Part shown: positions 1 through 7,955 of the stretch, one piece after another
Layout: every line of letters begins with the position of its first letter
How positions within the stretch are numbered: position 1 is the first letter of the stretch
Assembly: GCF_024199925.1 (NCBI RefSeq)
Contig: NZ_JANADR010000001.1
Coordinates: forward strand, 2,728,001 to 2,792,000
DNA length: 64,000 nt
Source: Bradyrhizobium sp. CCGUVB1N3
Lineage (GTDB): Bacteria > Pseudomonadota > Alphaproteobacteria > Rhizobiales > Xanthobacteraceae
Direction of reading: 5' to 3'
Translations under genes and position numbers: made by a program
The notes under the pieces: generated by a model
Told to the model about the DNA's origin: nothing
What the model saw: the letters and a program-made list of their open reading frames with translations, nothing else
Databases searched by the model: none

Positions 1-925
1 CCTTGATCGGGAACGGCTTCAGGTGGCCGCTGGCAAAGCCAGGGCCGAGATCGCGCAGCACCGCGCCGGTTGCGGCCGACGACAGGCCGAGCGTGTCGAT
101 GCCGACATAGGTGTGCTGGCCGCGATAGAATTCGAGGATATCGAACTGCACGATGCGATCGATCGCCGCGATGAGGATCTGGCGGCCGCGCAGGGCAAGC
201 GACTTGTGCGCGGCCTCGAAGTAGGGATCGCCGACCGTGTTGAAGACGATATCGGCGCCCTTGCCACCGGTGACCTCGCGCACGCGCGTGGCGACGTCGG
301 TGGCGGAGGCGTCGATCACCTCGACGGGCGCGTTGGTATGGCCTTCATAGGCTTCCGCCTTGCGCACCACGCCGATGACGCGCGCGCCCTGCCAGGTCGC
401 GATCTGCACTGCAGCCTGGCCGACCTTGCCGTTGACGCCCATCACCAGCACGGTCTCGCCGCTCCTCGGCAGGCCGGCACGACGAAAGCCTTCCATCGCG
501 GTGACGAAGGGCACGCCGATGCCGGCGGCCTCCTCCCAGGACAGCGCCTTCGGCTTCTCGACCACCGCCTCAAGCTCGACGACGAGATGCGTGGCATGGG
601 TGCCGTCGCGGCGGATGCCGAGATCGCCGGAGGAGCCGAACACCTCCCGGCCGATCGTACCGGCCGGGCCGTCGATCACCACGCCGGCATAATCACGGCC
701 CGGCGTGCGCGGGAACACGGCATAAGGCATCAGCCCAGTCGCAGCTTTCACGTCGGACGGATTGACGGCGGCGGCCTTCACCTCGATCAGGACGTCATTG
801 GCGCCACGAGCGAGCGTGTGATGCTCGACGCGAGGCGCAACCGCCGCCGCGTTCACGGCCTTGGCATCAAGGCGCACGCAGCGCGCGTCGACGGTTTTGG
901 ATGGCGTAGATTGGGCGACAGACAT
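1..925 (-). CDS. Zinc-type (MDR) quinone oxidoreductase, partial
   Basis: About 308 codons are visible, running from an ATG at 925 to beyond the left edge, so the C-terminus is missing. The N-terminal half is a GroES-like domain containing AAVNPSD and TPGRDYAGVV. The second half is a Rossmann domain with the nucleotide loop VMGVNGKVGQAAVQIA and a typical GGKGADIVFNTVG segment. This is the medium-chain dehydrogenase/quinone oxidoreductase pattern without obvious structural-zinc cysteines, so NADPH-dependent reduction of a quinone or enone is likely; the substrate is unknown. A 110-bp palindromic repeat separates it from paaK. A long plus-strand open frame across it is a shadow. Confidence 0.85.
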   Translation of the reverse strand, partial: MSVAQSTPSKTVDARCVRLDAKAVNAAAVAPRVEHHTLARGANDVLIEVKAAAVNPSDVKAATGLMPYAVFPRTPGRDYAGVVIDGPAGTIGREVFGSSGDLGIRRDGTHATHLVVELEAVVEKPKALSWEEAAGIGVPFVTAMEGFRRAGLPRSGETVLVMGVNGKVGQAAVQIATWQGARVIGVVRKAEAYEGHTNAPVEVIDASATDVATRVREVTGGKGADIVFNTVGDPYFEAAHKSLALRGRQILIAAIDRIVQFDILEFYRGQHTYVGIDTLGLSSAATGAVLRDLGPGFASGHLKPFPIK

Positions 926-1000
926 GGAGATACCCGCGACTTCTCAAGGCCTTGTCGCCGTTCGAAGCAGCCATGTCAATTGCAGCGAGCACCCTGCCTC

Positions 1001-1111
1001 CCCTCATCCTGAGGAGCCGCGAAGCGGCGTCTCGAAGGATGAAGGCCCCCGCTGCGGCAGCCGGGCCTTCATGGTTCGAGACGCGCCTTCGGCGCTCCTC
1101 ACCATGAGGGG
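1001..1111. repeat. Palindromic intergenic repeat, family A copy 1
   Basis: Two arms of about 45 bp form an imperfect inverted repeat. The left arm begins CCTCATCCTGAGGAGC and ends GGATGAAGGCC; the right arm begins GGCCTTCATGG and ends CACCATGAGG. Mismatches fall at fixed positions (for example CC against GG beside CTCAT), as in a folding element rather than random sequence. It lies between the paaK stop and the oxidoreductase start. Related copies are at 5440-5541 and, with the arms in the opposite order, at 7831-7950. Confidence 0.85.
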
Positions 1112-1117
1112 TGAGAG

Positions 1118-2449
1118 CTAGTCTTTCGGCCGCTTGTCGTAGAGACGCTTGGCCTTGCCGAGCGACCGTTCCAGCGTGGCCGGCGCGACCGCCCGCACCT
1201 TTGCCGTGATGCCGATCGTGTTCTTGATGTGGGTCGATATCCGCTCGGCGTGGTCGACGAGCCCGCGGCCGTCCCAACTCTCGGGACGCGCCTCCGCGAT
1301 GATGGTCAGTTCGTCCATCCGGCCCTCGCGGGTCAATTCCATGATGAAATGACCTCCGCACCACTCCGTCGCGAGCAGCACTTCCTCGATCTGGGTCGGG
1401 AAGAGGTTGACGCCGCGCAGGATGATCATGTCGTCCGAGCGCCCGGTCACCTTCTCCATCCGCCGCATTCCGGGACGAGCCGTGCCCGGTAACAGCCGCG
1501 TCAGATCGCGGGTGCGATAGCGGATCACCGGGAAGGCCTCCTTGGTGAGCGAGGTGAAGACCAGCTCGCCCTTCTCACCATCGCGCAGCACCGCGCCGGT
1601 CTCGGGATCGATCACCTCGGGGTAGAAGTGATCCTCCCAGATGTGCAGGCCGTCCTTGGTCTCGATGCATTCCTGCGCGACGCCCGGACCGATCACTTCG
1701 GACAGGCCATAGATGTCGGTCGCATCCATGTCGAAGGCCTCTTCGATCTCGCCGCGCATCGCGTTGGTCCAGGGCTCGGCGCCAAAAATGCCGACCTTGA
1801 GCGAGCATTGCCTGGGATCGAGCTTCTGGCGCTTGAACTCGTCGAGGATCGCCAACATGTAGCTCGGCGTCACCGTGATGATGTCGGGCCGGAAATCGTT
1901 GATGAGCTGCACCTGCCGTTCAGTCATGCCGCCGGAAATCGGCACCACGGTGCAGCCGAGCTTTTCCGCGCCGTAATGCACGCCGAGGCCGCCGGTGAAG
2001 AGGCCATAGCCATAGGCGTTGTGGATGATCATGCCCGTACGACCGCCGGCGGCGCGGATCGAGCGCGCCATCACCTCCGACCACGTCTCGATATCCGCTC
2101 TCGTGTAGCCGACGACGATCGGCTTGCCCGTCGTGCCGGAAGAGGCGTGCACGCGTACGAGTTTTTCGCGAGGGACCGCAAACATGTTGAAGGGATAGTT
2201 GTCGCGCAGATCCGTCTTCACCGTGAACGGAAACTTTGCGAGATCAGACAGCTCTTTGAAATCGGACGGATGCACCCCGGCCTTGTCGAACGCTTTGCGA
2301 TACTGCGCGACGTTGTCGTAGGCGTGCTTCAGCGACCAGGCCAGGCGCTGCGTCTGCAACGCCATGATCTCATCGCGCGAGGCGCGCTCATGCGCGTCCA
2401 TCTCGGCACTATAGGCGTTGCCACCTGCCTTCAGCCTGGTCAGAGCCAT
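1118..2449 (-). CDS. paaK: Phenylacetate-CoA ligase
   Basis: The 443-residue product is the usual length of PaaK, the cytoplasmic AMP-forming ligase that converts phenylacetate, ATP and CoA to phenylacetyl-CoA. Visible signatures are the ATP loop ASSGTTGKPIVVGYT, the adenylation motif DIYGLSEVIGPGVAQEC, and YRTRDL followed by RSDDMIILRGVN. The ATG at 2449 is preceded by GGGGAAACGAGG. It is the last gene of the minus-strand paa cluster, following paaI by 35 bp, so the ligase is co-transcribed with the epoxidase that uses its product. Confidence 0.95.
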   Translation of the reverse strand: MALTRLKAGGNAYSAEMDAHERASRDEIMALQTQRLAWSLKHAYDNVAQYRKAFDKAGVHPSDFKELSDLAKFPFTVKTDLRDNYPFNMFAVPREKLVRVHASSGTTGKPIVVGYTRADIETWSEVMARSIRAAGGRTGMIIHNAYGYGLFTGGLGVHYGAEKLGCTVVPISGGMTERQVQLINDFRPDIITVTPSYMLAILDEFKRQKLDPRQCSLKVGIFGAEPWTNAMRGEIEEAFDMDATDIYGLSEVIGPGVAQECIETKDGLHIWEDHFYPEVIDPETGAVLRDGEKGELVFTSLTKEAFPVIRYRTRDLTRLLPGTARPGMRRMEKVTGRSDDMIILRGVNLFPTQIEEVLLATEWCGGHFIMELTREGRMDELTIIAEARPESWDGRGLVDHAERISTHIKNTIGITAKVRAVAPATLERSLGKAKRLYDKRPKD

Positions 2450-2484
2450 CCTCGTTTCCCCACATCATTTGTTTGTTCTTGTGG

Positions 2485-2934
2485 TCACTGATCTTGCGTC
2501 GGCAGCCACGTGCCGGGAATGACACGCGAATGCCCACGGAATTCGGCGATGACGGTGTCGCCGGCGGTGACGCGCACGTCATAGATGCCGGAGCGGCCGC
2601 CGCGGGTAACCTCGCGCGCTCTTGCGACGAGACGATCGCCAAGCCTGCCCGGCTTGATGAAAGTGATCTGCCCCTGCGCCGCGACCACGCGCTCATTGCG
2701 CGAGTTGCAGGCGAACGCGAATGCGGAATCGGCAAGCGTGAAGATGAAGCCGCCATGGGCGATGCGCTGACCGTTGACCATATCCGGCCGCACCGTCATC
2801 GCCAGCGTCGCAAAGCCCGGGCCGATCTCGACGATCTCCATGCCGAGACCTTTCGAGGCATCGTCCTCCGACCACATCGCATCGGCGCAGGCGCGGGCAA
2901 TATCCTCGGGCGACAGGGCGGCTTTGACGTTCAC
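2485..2934 (-). CDS. paaI: Acyl-CoA (hydroxyphenylacetyl-CoA) thioesterase
   Basis: This 149-residue hot-dog thioesterase has the PaaI core NGQRIAHGGFIFTLADSAFAFACN, which includes the active-site HGG and the aspartate of LADSAFA (shown here as two overlapping motifs: NGQRIAHGG and LADSAFAFACN). In the phenylacetate pathway it hydrolyses dead-end CoA esters and frees CoA. The open frame extends well upstream, but a GTG at 2934 preceded by GGGAGAAGCGC gives a protein close to the family length and is the preferred start. It lies 116 bp after paaE and directly before paaK. Confidence 0.88.
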   Translation of the reverse strand: MNVKAALSPEDIARACADAMWSEDDASKGLGMEIVEIGPGFATLAMTVRPDMVNGQRIAHGGFIFTLADSAFAFACNSRNERVVAAQGQITFIKPGRLGDRLVARAREVTRGGRSGIYDVRVTAGDTVIAEFRGHSRVIPGTWLPTQDQ

Positions 2935-3050
2935 GCGCTTCTCCCGGCCAGGTATTTGTTCATCGAGCGTTTGCACATGATGTTCTGCCGGTTGGCTCAA
3001 CGTGTCAAATAACGCGACGCATTTGCATCGTCGGGGTCTGATGCGCCTGC

Positions 3051-4133
3051 TCAGACATGATCGTAGTCGACCACGACCCGCTCCGACGACGGCTTGGCCT
3101 GGCAGGTGAGGACGAAACCTGCCTTCAGCTCCCATGGCTCCAGCGAATAGTTGATGTCCATCGGCGCGTCGCCCTCGACCAGCTTGGCGCGGCAGGTCGA
3201 GCACATGCCGCCCTTGCAGGCAAACGGCAGATCGACGCCGGCGCGCAGCGCAGCATCGAGGATGGCCTCGTCCTCGGCGACCGGAATATCGCGGCGCTTG
3301 CCGTCGATGATCAGGGACGCGATGGCCTTGGGCGGCGCGTCGGCCGCGACCGCCTTCTTCGGTCGCGGCTTGCCGCCGAACTCGGACACGAAGCGCTCGA
3401 CGTGGATGCGGTCATCCGCAATGTCGAGGTCGCGGCAGGTCGCCTCGATCTCCTCGCTCATGCCTGATGGACCGCAGATGAAGACGTGATCGACGCTTGC
3501 GGCCGGCACCAGCGAACGCAGCAGCACCCTCACCTTCTCGCCGTCGAGCCGGCCATGCAGGATCGGGATGTCCTGCTCCTCGCCGGAGATGACGTGGAAG
3601 ATCGAGAGGCGATCGATGAACCGGTCCTTGAGTTCTTCGAGCGCCTCCAGGAACATGATGTTGTCAGTCGCACGGTTGCCGTAGAACAGGAAGAAGCGGC
3701 TCTTCGGCTCGCGCGCCAGTATCCCCTTCACGATCGACAGGATCGGCGTGATGCCCGAACCCGCGGCAAAGCCGACATGGACGCGCGCGGTGTCGCTTTG
3801 CGGGATCGCACCGAAGCGGCCGGTCGGTGTCATCACATCGAGTTCGTCGCCGCACTTCAATTCGTCCGCCGCCCAATTCGAAAACGCGCCGCCGTCGACC
3901 TTCTTCACGGCGATGCGGATCTCGCCGTCGTCGGGACCCGAGCAGATCGAATAGGAGCGGCGGACTTCTTCGCCGTCGAGCACGGTGCGGAGCGTGAGGT
4001 ACTGGCCGGGCGCGAACGCATAGTCGCTGGCGAGTTCACCCGGAATGACGAAGGTCATCGACACGGCGTCCGACGCTTCGCGACGGAGGTCGTTGACGGC
4101 GAGGCGATGAAAACGTGGTGCGGCTGCGGACAT
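3051..4133 (-). CDS. paaE: Phenylacetyl-CoA epoxidase reductase subunit PaaE
   Basis: The 360-residue iron-sulfur flavoprotein passes electrons from NADPH to the PaaABC diiron oxygenase. It has an N-terminal FAD-binding domain (RRSYSICSGPDDGE), a pyridine-nucleotide domain (GFAAGSGITPILSI) and a C-terminal plant-type 2Fe-2S domain with CKGGMCSTCRAKL plus a distal cysteine in VLTCQAK. The ATG at 4133 lies two bases after the paaD stop; a GTG at 4145 in the same frame is possible but would overlap paaD. It is the last of the paaABCDE structural genes. Confidence 0.93.
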   Translation of the reverse strand: MSAAAPRFHRLAVNDLRREASDAVSMTFVIPGELASDYAFAPGQYLTLRTVLDGEEVRRSYSICSGPDDGEIRIAVKKVDGGAFSNWAADELKCGDELDVMTPTGRFGAIPQSDTARVHVGFAAGSGITPILSIVKGILAREPKSRFFLFYGNRATDNIMFLEALEELKDRFIDRLSIFHVISGEEQDIPILHGRLDGEKVRVLLRSLVPAASVDHVFICGPSGMSEEIEATCRDLDIADDRIHVERFVSEFGGKPRPKKAVAADAPPKAIASLIIDGKRRDIPVAEDEAILDAALRAGVDLPFACKGGMCSTCRAKLVEGDAPMDINYSLEPWELKAGFVLTCQAKPSSERVVVDYDHV

Positions 4134-4135
4134 GG

Positions 4136-4633
4136 TCAATGACACTTGAAGTAGTCGAACGGTTCGCGGCAGGACTTGCAGCGCCAGAGCGCTTTGCAGG
4201 AGGTCGAGCCGAATTCGGACAACAACTCGGTATTCTCAGAGCCGCATTGCGGGCATGCGACGGCCTGCTCGCCGAACAGCGCGCGGCGCGAGCTTGAGGC
4301 TTGCGGCGGCGCAATGCCGTAGGCGCGGAGCTTCTGGCGACCTTCCTCGCTCATCCAGTCGGTAGTCCAGGCCGGCGACAGCACGGTGCGCACTCTTGGG
4401 CGATGGAAGCCGGCGCGTTCCAGCGCAACCTCGATCTCGAGCGCGATCATGTTCATCGCCGGGCAGCCTGAATAGGTCGGGGTGATCGCGACCTCGACGT
4501 GATCACCCAGAAGCGCAACGTCGCGCAACACGCCAAGATCGGCAATGGTCAGCACCGGGATCTCCGGATCGACCACGCTTGCCGCCGCGTCCCATGCACG
4601 CCGGCGGAGCTCGGTGTCGCTGTCGAGCGCCAT
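4136..4633 (-). CDS. paaD: Phenylacetyl-CoA epoxidase accessory subunit PaaD
   Basis: The 165-residue protein combines an N-terminal MIP18/DUF59-like domain (DPEIPVLTIADLGVLRD, TPTYSGCPAMNMI) with a C-terminal four-cysteine zinc-ribbon-like segment (CPQCGSEN and CKSCREPFDYFKC). This is the PaaD layout; the protein is thought to help mature or assemble the iron sites of the epoxidase complex. The ATG at 4633 overlaps the paaC stop as TGATG, which points to translational coupling; another in-frame ATG sits six bases upstream. Confidence 0.92.
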   Translation of the reverse strand: MALDSDTELRRRAWDAAASVVDPEIPVLTIADLGVLRDVALLGDHVEVAITPTYSGCPAMNMIALEIEVALERAGFHRPRVRTVLSPAWTTDWMSEEGRQKLRAYGIAPPQASSSRRALFGEQAVACPQCGSENTELLSEFGSTSCKALWRCKSCREPFDYFKCH

Positions 4634-5409
4634 CACCATGTCAGCCCCGGGAAGGTTCGTTGCATCGATTGCAGCTCGCTGAGCAGGTGACCGAGATGCT
4701 CGCTGTGCCGGCCCGCGCGGCCGCCCTGTTGCATCCAGTTGTTTTGCGGCAGCGTGAGCGTCGCCTCGCCGGCGACATTGGAGAGCGTCTTCAGCCAGCG
4801 ATCGCGCAACGTCGCCGGATCGATCGCGACGCCGGCCTCGATCAAGCCGCGCTCGCCGTCGTCGACGGCAAACATCTCGCCGGTGAACGCCCAGAGATGA
4901 TCGATCGCTCCTTGCGCGCGCGCGTGGCTCTCCTCGGTGCCGTCGCCGAGCCGGATGATCCATTCCGAGGCATGGCGCAGATGATAGGCGCTCTCCTTTT
5001 CGGACTTGGCGGCAATGGCGGCGAGCGTCGCATCGCGCGAGGTCATCATTGCGCGCCAGTAGAGATCGGCGAAGGCGGAATAGAAGAACTGCCGGACCAG
5101 GGTCTGGGCGAAATCGCCGTTCGGCTGCTCGACCAGCAGCAGGTTGCGGTACTGGCGTACGTCGCGCAGGTAGGCGAACTTGTCCTCGTCATTGTCCTTG
5201 CCTTCAACCCTGGCCGCATAGGTGTAGAGCTCGCGGGCCTGGCCGATGAGATCGAGCGCGATGTTGGAGAGTGCCATGTCCTCTTCCAGCATCGGCGCGT
5301 GGCCGCACCATTCCGACAGCCGGTGGCCGAGGATCAGCGCGTCATCGGCGCGGCGCAGGGTGTAGAGCACCAGCGGCGTCTCGGAGACCTGTATGTTGGC
5401 GACGGGCAT
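4633..5409 (-). CDS. paaC: Phenylacetyl-CoA epoxidase structural subunit PaaC
   Basis: The 258-residue protein is a ferritin-like helical subunit that pairs with PaaA in the phenylacetyl-CoA 1,2-epoxidase. Recognisable stretches are ALILGHRLSEWCGHAP, EEDMALSNIALDLIGQAR and RHASEWIIRLGDGTEES. In this family PaaC keeps the fold but does not bind the catalytic iron pair. The ATG at 5409 has only a weak Shine-Dalgarno sequence. A family A palindromic repeat is inserted between paaB and paaC, which may lower or insulate expression of the distal genes. Confidence 0.93.
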   Translation of the reverse strand: MPVANIQVSETPLVLYTLRRADDALILGHRLSEWCGHAPMLEEDMALSNIALDLIGQARELYTYAARVEGKDNDEDKFAYLRDVRQYRNLLLVEQPNGDFAQTLVRQFFYSAFADLYWRAMMTSRDATLAAIAAKSEKESAYHLRHASEWIIRLGDGTEESHARAQGAIDHLWAFTGEMFAVDDGERGLIEAGVAIDPATLRDRWLKTLSNVAGEATLTLPQNNWMQQGGRAGRHSEHLGHLLSELQSMQRTFPGLTW

Positions 5410-5439
5410 CTATTCAATCCATCTTGCCACTTGTTCCGA

Positions 5440-5541
5440 CCTCATCCTGAGGAGCCTGCGCAGCAGGCGTCTCGAAGGATGGGCTGCGAGTTAGGGGCCT
5501 TCATGGTTCGAGACGCCGCTTCGCGGCTCCTCACCATGAGG
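5440..5541. repeat. Palindromic repeat, family A copy 2, inside the paa operon
   Basis: This is a close relative of the 1001-1111 element. The left arm starts CCTCATCCTGAGGAGC and includes GCGTCTCGAAGGATG; the right arm includes TTCATGGTTCGAGACGC and ends TCACCATGAGG. It fills most of the paaB-paaC gap and ends 10 bp from the paaB stop. Because it lies within an evident operon, it would be transcribed and could fold into a long hairpin. Confidence 0.85.
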
Positions 5542-5551
5542 AGCGAGACCG

Positions 5552-5839
5552 CTACATGTGCCCCACTTCTTCCGGCACCTCGTAAAACGTCGGATGCCGG
5601 TAGATCTTGGATTCCGCTGGCTCGAACATCATGCCCTTCTCCGCGGGGTCGCTTGCGGTGATCGCGGTCGAGGGCACGACCCAGATCGACAGGCCCTCGC
5701 CTCTGCGGGTGTAGATGTCGCGCGCGGCCTGCAGCGCCATGGTGGCATCGCTCGCATGCAGCGAGCCGACATGCTTGTGCGCGAGCCCGTTGCGGCTGCG
5801 AATGAAGACTTCCCACAGCGGCGTGTTCGGCGTCGTCAT
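5552..5839 (-). CDS. paaB: Phenylacetyl-CoA epoxidase subunit PaaB
   Basis: The 95-residue product has the PaaB signature: [20 protein letters not shown] near the start, then [20 protein letters not shown] and a C-terminus rich in [11 protein letters not shown]. PaaB is a small structural subunit of the multicomponent ring epoxidase. The open frame runs upstream into paaA, but the ATG at 5839 is preceded by GGGAGGTGACG and gives the normal length. It begins ten bases after the paaA stop. Confidence 0.94.
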   Translation of the reverse strand: MTTPNTPLWEVFIRSRNGLAHKHVGSLHASDATMALQAARDIYTRRGEGLSIWVVPSTAITASDPAEKGMMFEPAESKIYRHPTFYEVPEEVGHM

Positions 5840-5849
5840 CGTCACCTCC

Positions 5850-6842
5850 CTACTCGGCAGCTTGCGCGGTCTGGCGATGCTGGCGCTTGGCCGCATAGCT
5901 GGCTGCCGCCTCGCGCACCCAGGCGCCTTCATCATGCGCCTTGCGGCGCGCGGCGATACGGTCGCGGTTGCAGGGGCCGTTGCCGGCGAGCACCTGCTTG
6001 AACTCGGTCCAGTCGATCTCGCTATAGCGCCAGTGCCCGTCGGCATCCTGCGTCATGCCGGGATCGGGAATGGTCAGGCCGAGATACTGCGCCTGCGGCA
6101 CGGTGGCATCGACGAACTTCTGGCGCAGCTCGTCATTGGAGAAGCGCTTGATCTTCCACTTTGTCGAGGTGTCGCTGTGCTGGCTCGTAGCATCCGGCGG
6201 GCCGAACATCATCAGCACCGGCCACCACCAGCGGTTCAGCGCATCCTGCGCCATCGCCTTCTGCTCGTCCGAGCCGCGGCACAGCGTCAGCATGATCTCG
6301 TAGCCCTGGCGCTGGTGGAACGACTCCTCCTTGCAGACGCGGATCATCGCGCGCGCGTAAGGGCCATAGGAGCAGCGACACAGCGGGATCTGGTTCATGA
6401 TCGCGGCGCCGTCGACCAGCCAGCCGATGGTGCCGATGTCGGCCCAGGTCAGCGTCGGATAGTTGAAGATCGAGGAGTACTTGGCCTTGCCGGCAAGCAT
6501 CGCATCGACCAGCTCCTCGCGCGATGAGCCGAGCGTCTCGGCGGCGGCATAGAGATAGAGCCCGTGGCCGCATTCGTCCTGCACCTTTGCGAGCAGCGCG
6601 GCCTTGCGGCGCAGCGTCGGCGCGCGGGTGATCCAGTTGCCCTCGGGCAGCATGCCGACGATTTCGGAATGAGCGTGCTGGGAGATCTGGCGGGTGAGCG
6701 TCTTGCGGTAGGCCGCCGGCATCCAGTCGTTCGGCTCGATGCGCTCCTCGGCATCGATGCGCGCCTGGAATTGCGCAGCCTTGGCGGCATCCTCGAGGCC
6801 GCGATCGTCCGCCTCGGCCGTGTTCAGCGCCTGGGTATACAT
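5850..6842 (-). CDS. paaA: Phenylacetyl-CoA epoxidase catalytic subunit PaaA
   Basis: This is the catalytic diiron subunit of the ring 1,2-epoxidase, about 330 residues. The ferritin-like core shows iron-ligand motifs in [17 protein letters not shown] and [13 protein letters not shown]. The start is decided by the ribosome binding site: GGGAGG touches the ATG at 6848 but is six bases from the ATG at 6842, so the latter is preferred. It is the first gene of the paaABCDE-I-K run and follows paaX across a 76-bp AT-rich gap with operator-like repeats. Confidence 0.95.
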   Translation of the reverse strand: MYTQALNTAEADDRGLEDAAKAAQFQARIDAEERIEPNDWMPAAYRKTLTRQISQHAHSEIVGMLPEGNWITRAPTLRRKAALLAKVQDECGHGLYLYAAAETLGSSREELVDAMLAGKAKYSSIFNYPTLTWADIGTIGWLVDGAAIMNQIPLCRCSYGPYARAMIRVCKEESFHQRQGYEIMLTLCRGSDEQKAMAQDALNRWWWPVLMMFGPPDATSQHSDTSTKWKIKRFSNDELRQKFVDATVPQAQYLGLTIPDPGMTQDADGHWRYSEIDWTEFKQVLAGNGPCNRDRIAARRKAHDEGAWVREAAASYAAKRQHRQTAQAAE

Positions 6843-6875
6843 GCGCATCCTCCCGATTTATTAAGAGGCAATATA

Positions 6876-6917
6876 TAACATAAATTAGATCATGCAAGAT
6901 ATTTCTGTAACATAAAT
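6876..6917. promoter_or_regulatory. paaA promoter region with paired direct repeats (candidate PaaX operator)
   Basis: The ten-base sequence TAACATAAAT occurs twice, at 6876-6885 and 6908-6917, exactly 32 bp apart (three helical turns). Between them lies a near-palindrome, ATCATGCAAGAT, at 6889-6900. The stretch is strikingly AT-rich and fills the gap between the paaX stop and the paaA start. PaaX proteins are known to repress paa catabolic promoters and to be relieved by phenylacetyl-CoA. Assigning these repeats to PaaX is inference. Confidence 0.55.
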
Positions 6918-6918
6918 C

Positions 6919-7785
6919 CTAGCTACCGAAACGTCGCTCCAGCAGCTTCCGCGCCAGCGGCAACGGCCCCTTCTCATTGGTTCCGTGGTCGTCAAGCCAT
7001 TGCTCTGATGGGGCCAGGAGCGCGCGATAGATCTCGCCGCAGAGCTCGCGAGCCGCCCTGCCCGGCCAGTCCGCCGGCAGCAATTCGCCCGGCAGCAGCG
7101 GATCGCGCAGCACGACGCGGCGATAGTAGTGGATCAGGAGAATGCGCGCGGTGAAGGCGTCGGCGTCGGAGAGGTCAGCGCCGCGCGCAATCGCGGCGCG
7201 CAGCGGCTCGAACATCGTCATGAATTTCAGATAGGCATCTGCGGTACGGTTCAGCGGCCAGCTCGCGCTGAGCAGACGGCGGCCGCTGTCATCCTCGGCC
7301 GAAACCTCGAGACGGATCGCGCCGGTAGCCTCGTCAGGCACCGGCACGCCCGATGGCGCGACCCACACGCCCGGCAGTGGACTGCCAAAGCCGGCATTAC
7401 GCAGCGCCTCACGCGAGGCGTCGCGGTCTTCGCCATTGCCGATCAGCAGAAGCTCGAAGCGGCCGGTCCAGTCGGATGGCGGCGGATCGTAGATGTGACG
7501 CGTCGCGGCCTCGAAGGTCTGACGACCCTTTGCGGCGAGGCGATAGAAGCTGTTACGTCCGACCTTTTCGCGCGTCAGCCAGCCGTCGGCGGCAAGCCGC
7601 GACATCGCCGTGCGAACGACGCCGCTGTCGATGTCGAGACCTTCAAAAAATTCGAGCAGCGTGCCAAGCCACACCGAGCCTCCGCGCGGCACGATGGCAT
7701 CGCCGAACACAGTGATGATGATGGAGCCGGTACGCGACGGCTCACGCTTGAGCTGGTCGATGATGCGGGAAAGCGGATGCGCCAT
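6919..7785 (-). CDS. paaX: PaaX-type transcriptional repressor
   Basis: The 288-residue product has the PaaX layout: an N-terminal winged helix (SIIITVFGDAIVPRGGSVWLG, then VRTAMSRLAADGWL and the wing RNSFYRLAAKGR), a central domain, and a C-terminal helical domain around HYYRRVVLRDPLLP. PaaX family proteins are GntR-like repressors that sense phenylacetyl-CoA. The gene is upstream of paaA in the same orientation, so it may be in the same transcript or simply precede the operon promoter. The ATG at 7785 has a weak ribosome binding site. Confidence 0.92.
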   Translation of the reverse strand: MAHPLSRIIDQLKREPSRTGSIIITVFGDAIVPRGGSVWLGTLLEFFEGLDIDSGVVRTAMSRLAADGWLTREKVGRNSFYRLAAKGRQTFEAATRHIYDPPPSDWTGRFELLLIGNGEDRDASREALRNAGFGSPLPGVWVAPSGVPVPDEATGAIRLEVSAEDDSGRRLLSASWPLNRTADAYLKFMTMFEPLRAAIARGADLSDADAFTARILLIHYYRRVVLRDPLLPGELLPADWPGRAARELCGEIYRALLAPSEQWLDDHGTNEKGPLPLARKLLERRFGS

Positions 7786-7830
7786 GCGTCAGGCATAGCG
7801 CGATTTGCGCTAATGCCAAAGCCGGGCTCG

Positions 7831-7950
7831 ATCCTTCGAGACGGCGCTTCGCGCCGCCTCAGGATGAGGTCGAACAGCTATCGCGGAGATTCAGGTCTCA
7901 ACCCTCACGGTGAGGAGCGCGGCAGCGCCGCGCGTCTCGAACCATGCAGG
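7831..7950. repeat. Palindromic repeats, family A copy 3 (arms in reverse order)
   Basis: Two hairpin-like units lie between paaX and the next minus-strand gene. Unit 7831-7870 reads ATCCTTCGAGACGGCGCTTC and ends CCTCAGGATGAGG. Unit 7902-7950 starts CCCTCACGGTGAGGAGCGC and ends CGTCTCGAACCATG. These are the same half-elements as at 1001-1111 and 5440-5541 but joined in the opposite order. Confidence 0.75.
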
Positions 7951-7955
7951 CCCGC

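Noticed and set aside
23..1012. 329-codon plus-strand open frame
   Set aside because: It lies antisense to a clear oxidoreductase and reads as arginine/histidine-rich low-complexity protein, typical of shadow frames in GC-rich DNA.
1001..1111. Palindromic repeat as a riboswitch or CRISPR unit
   Set aside because: There is no regular repeat-spacer pattern, and related copies occur beside unrelated genes, so a dispersed palindromic repeat fits better.
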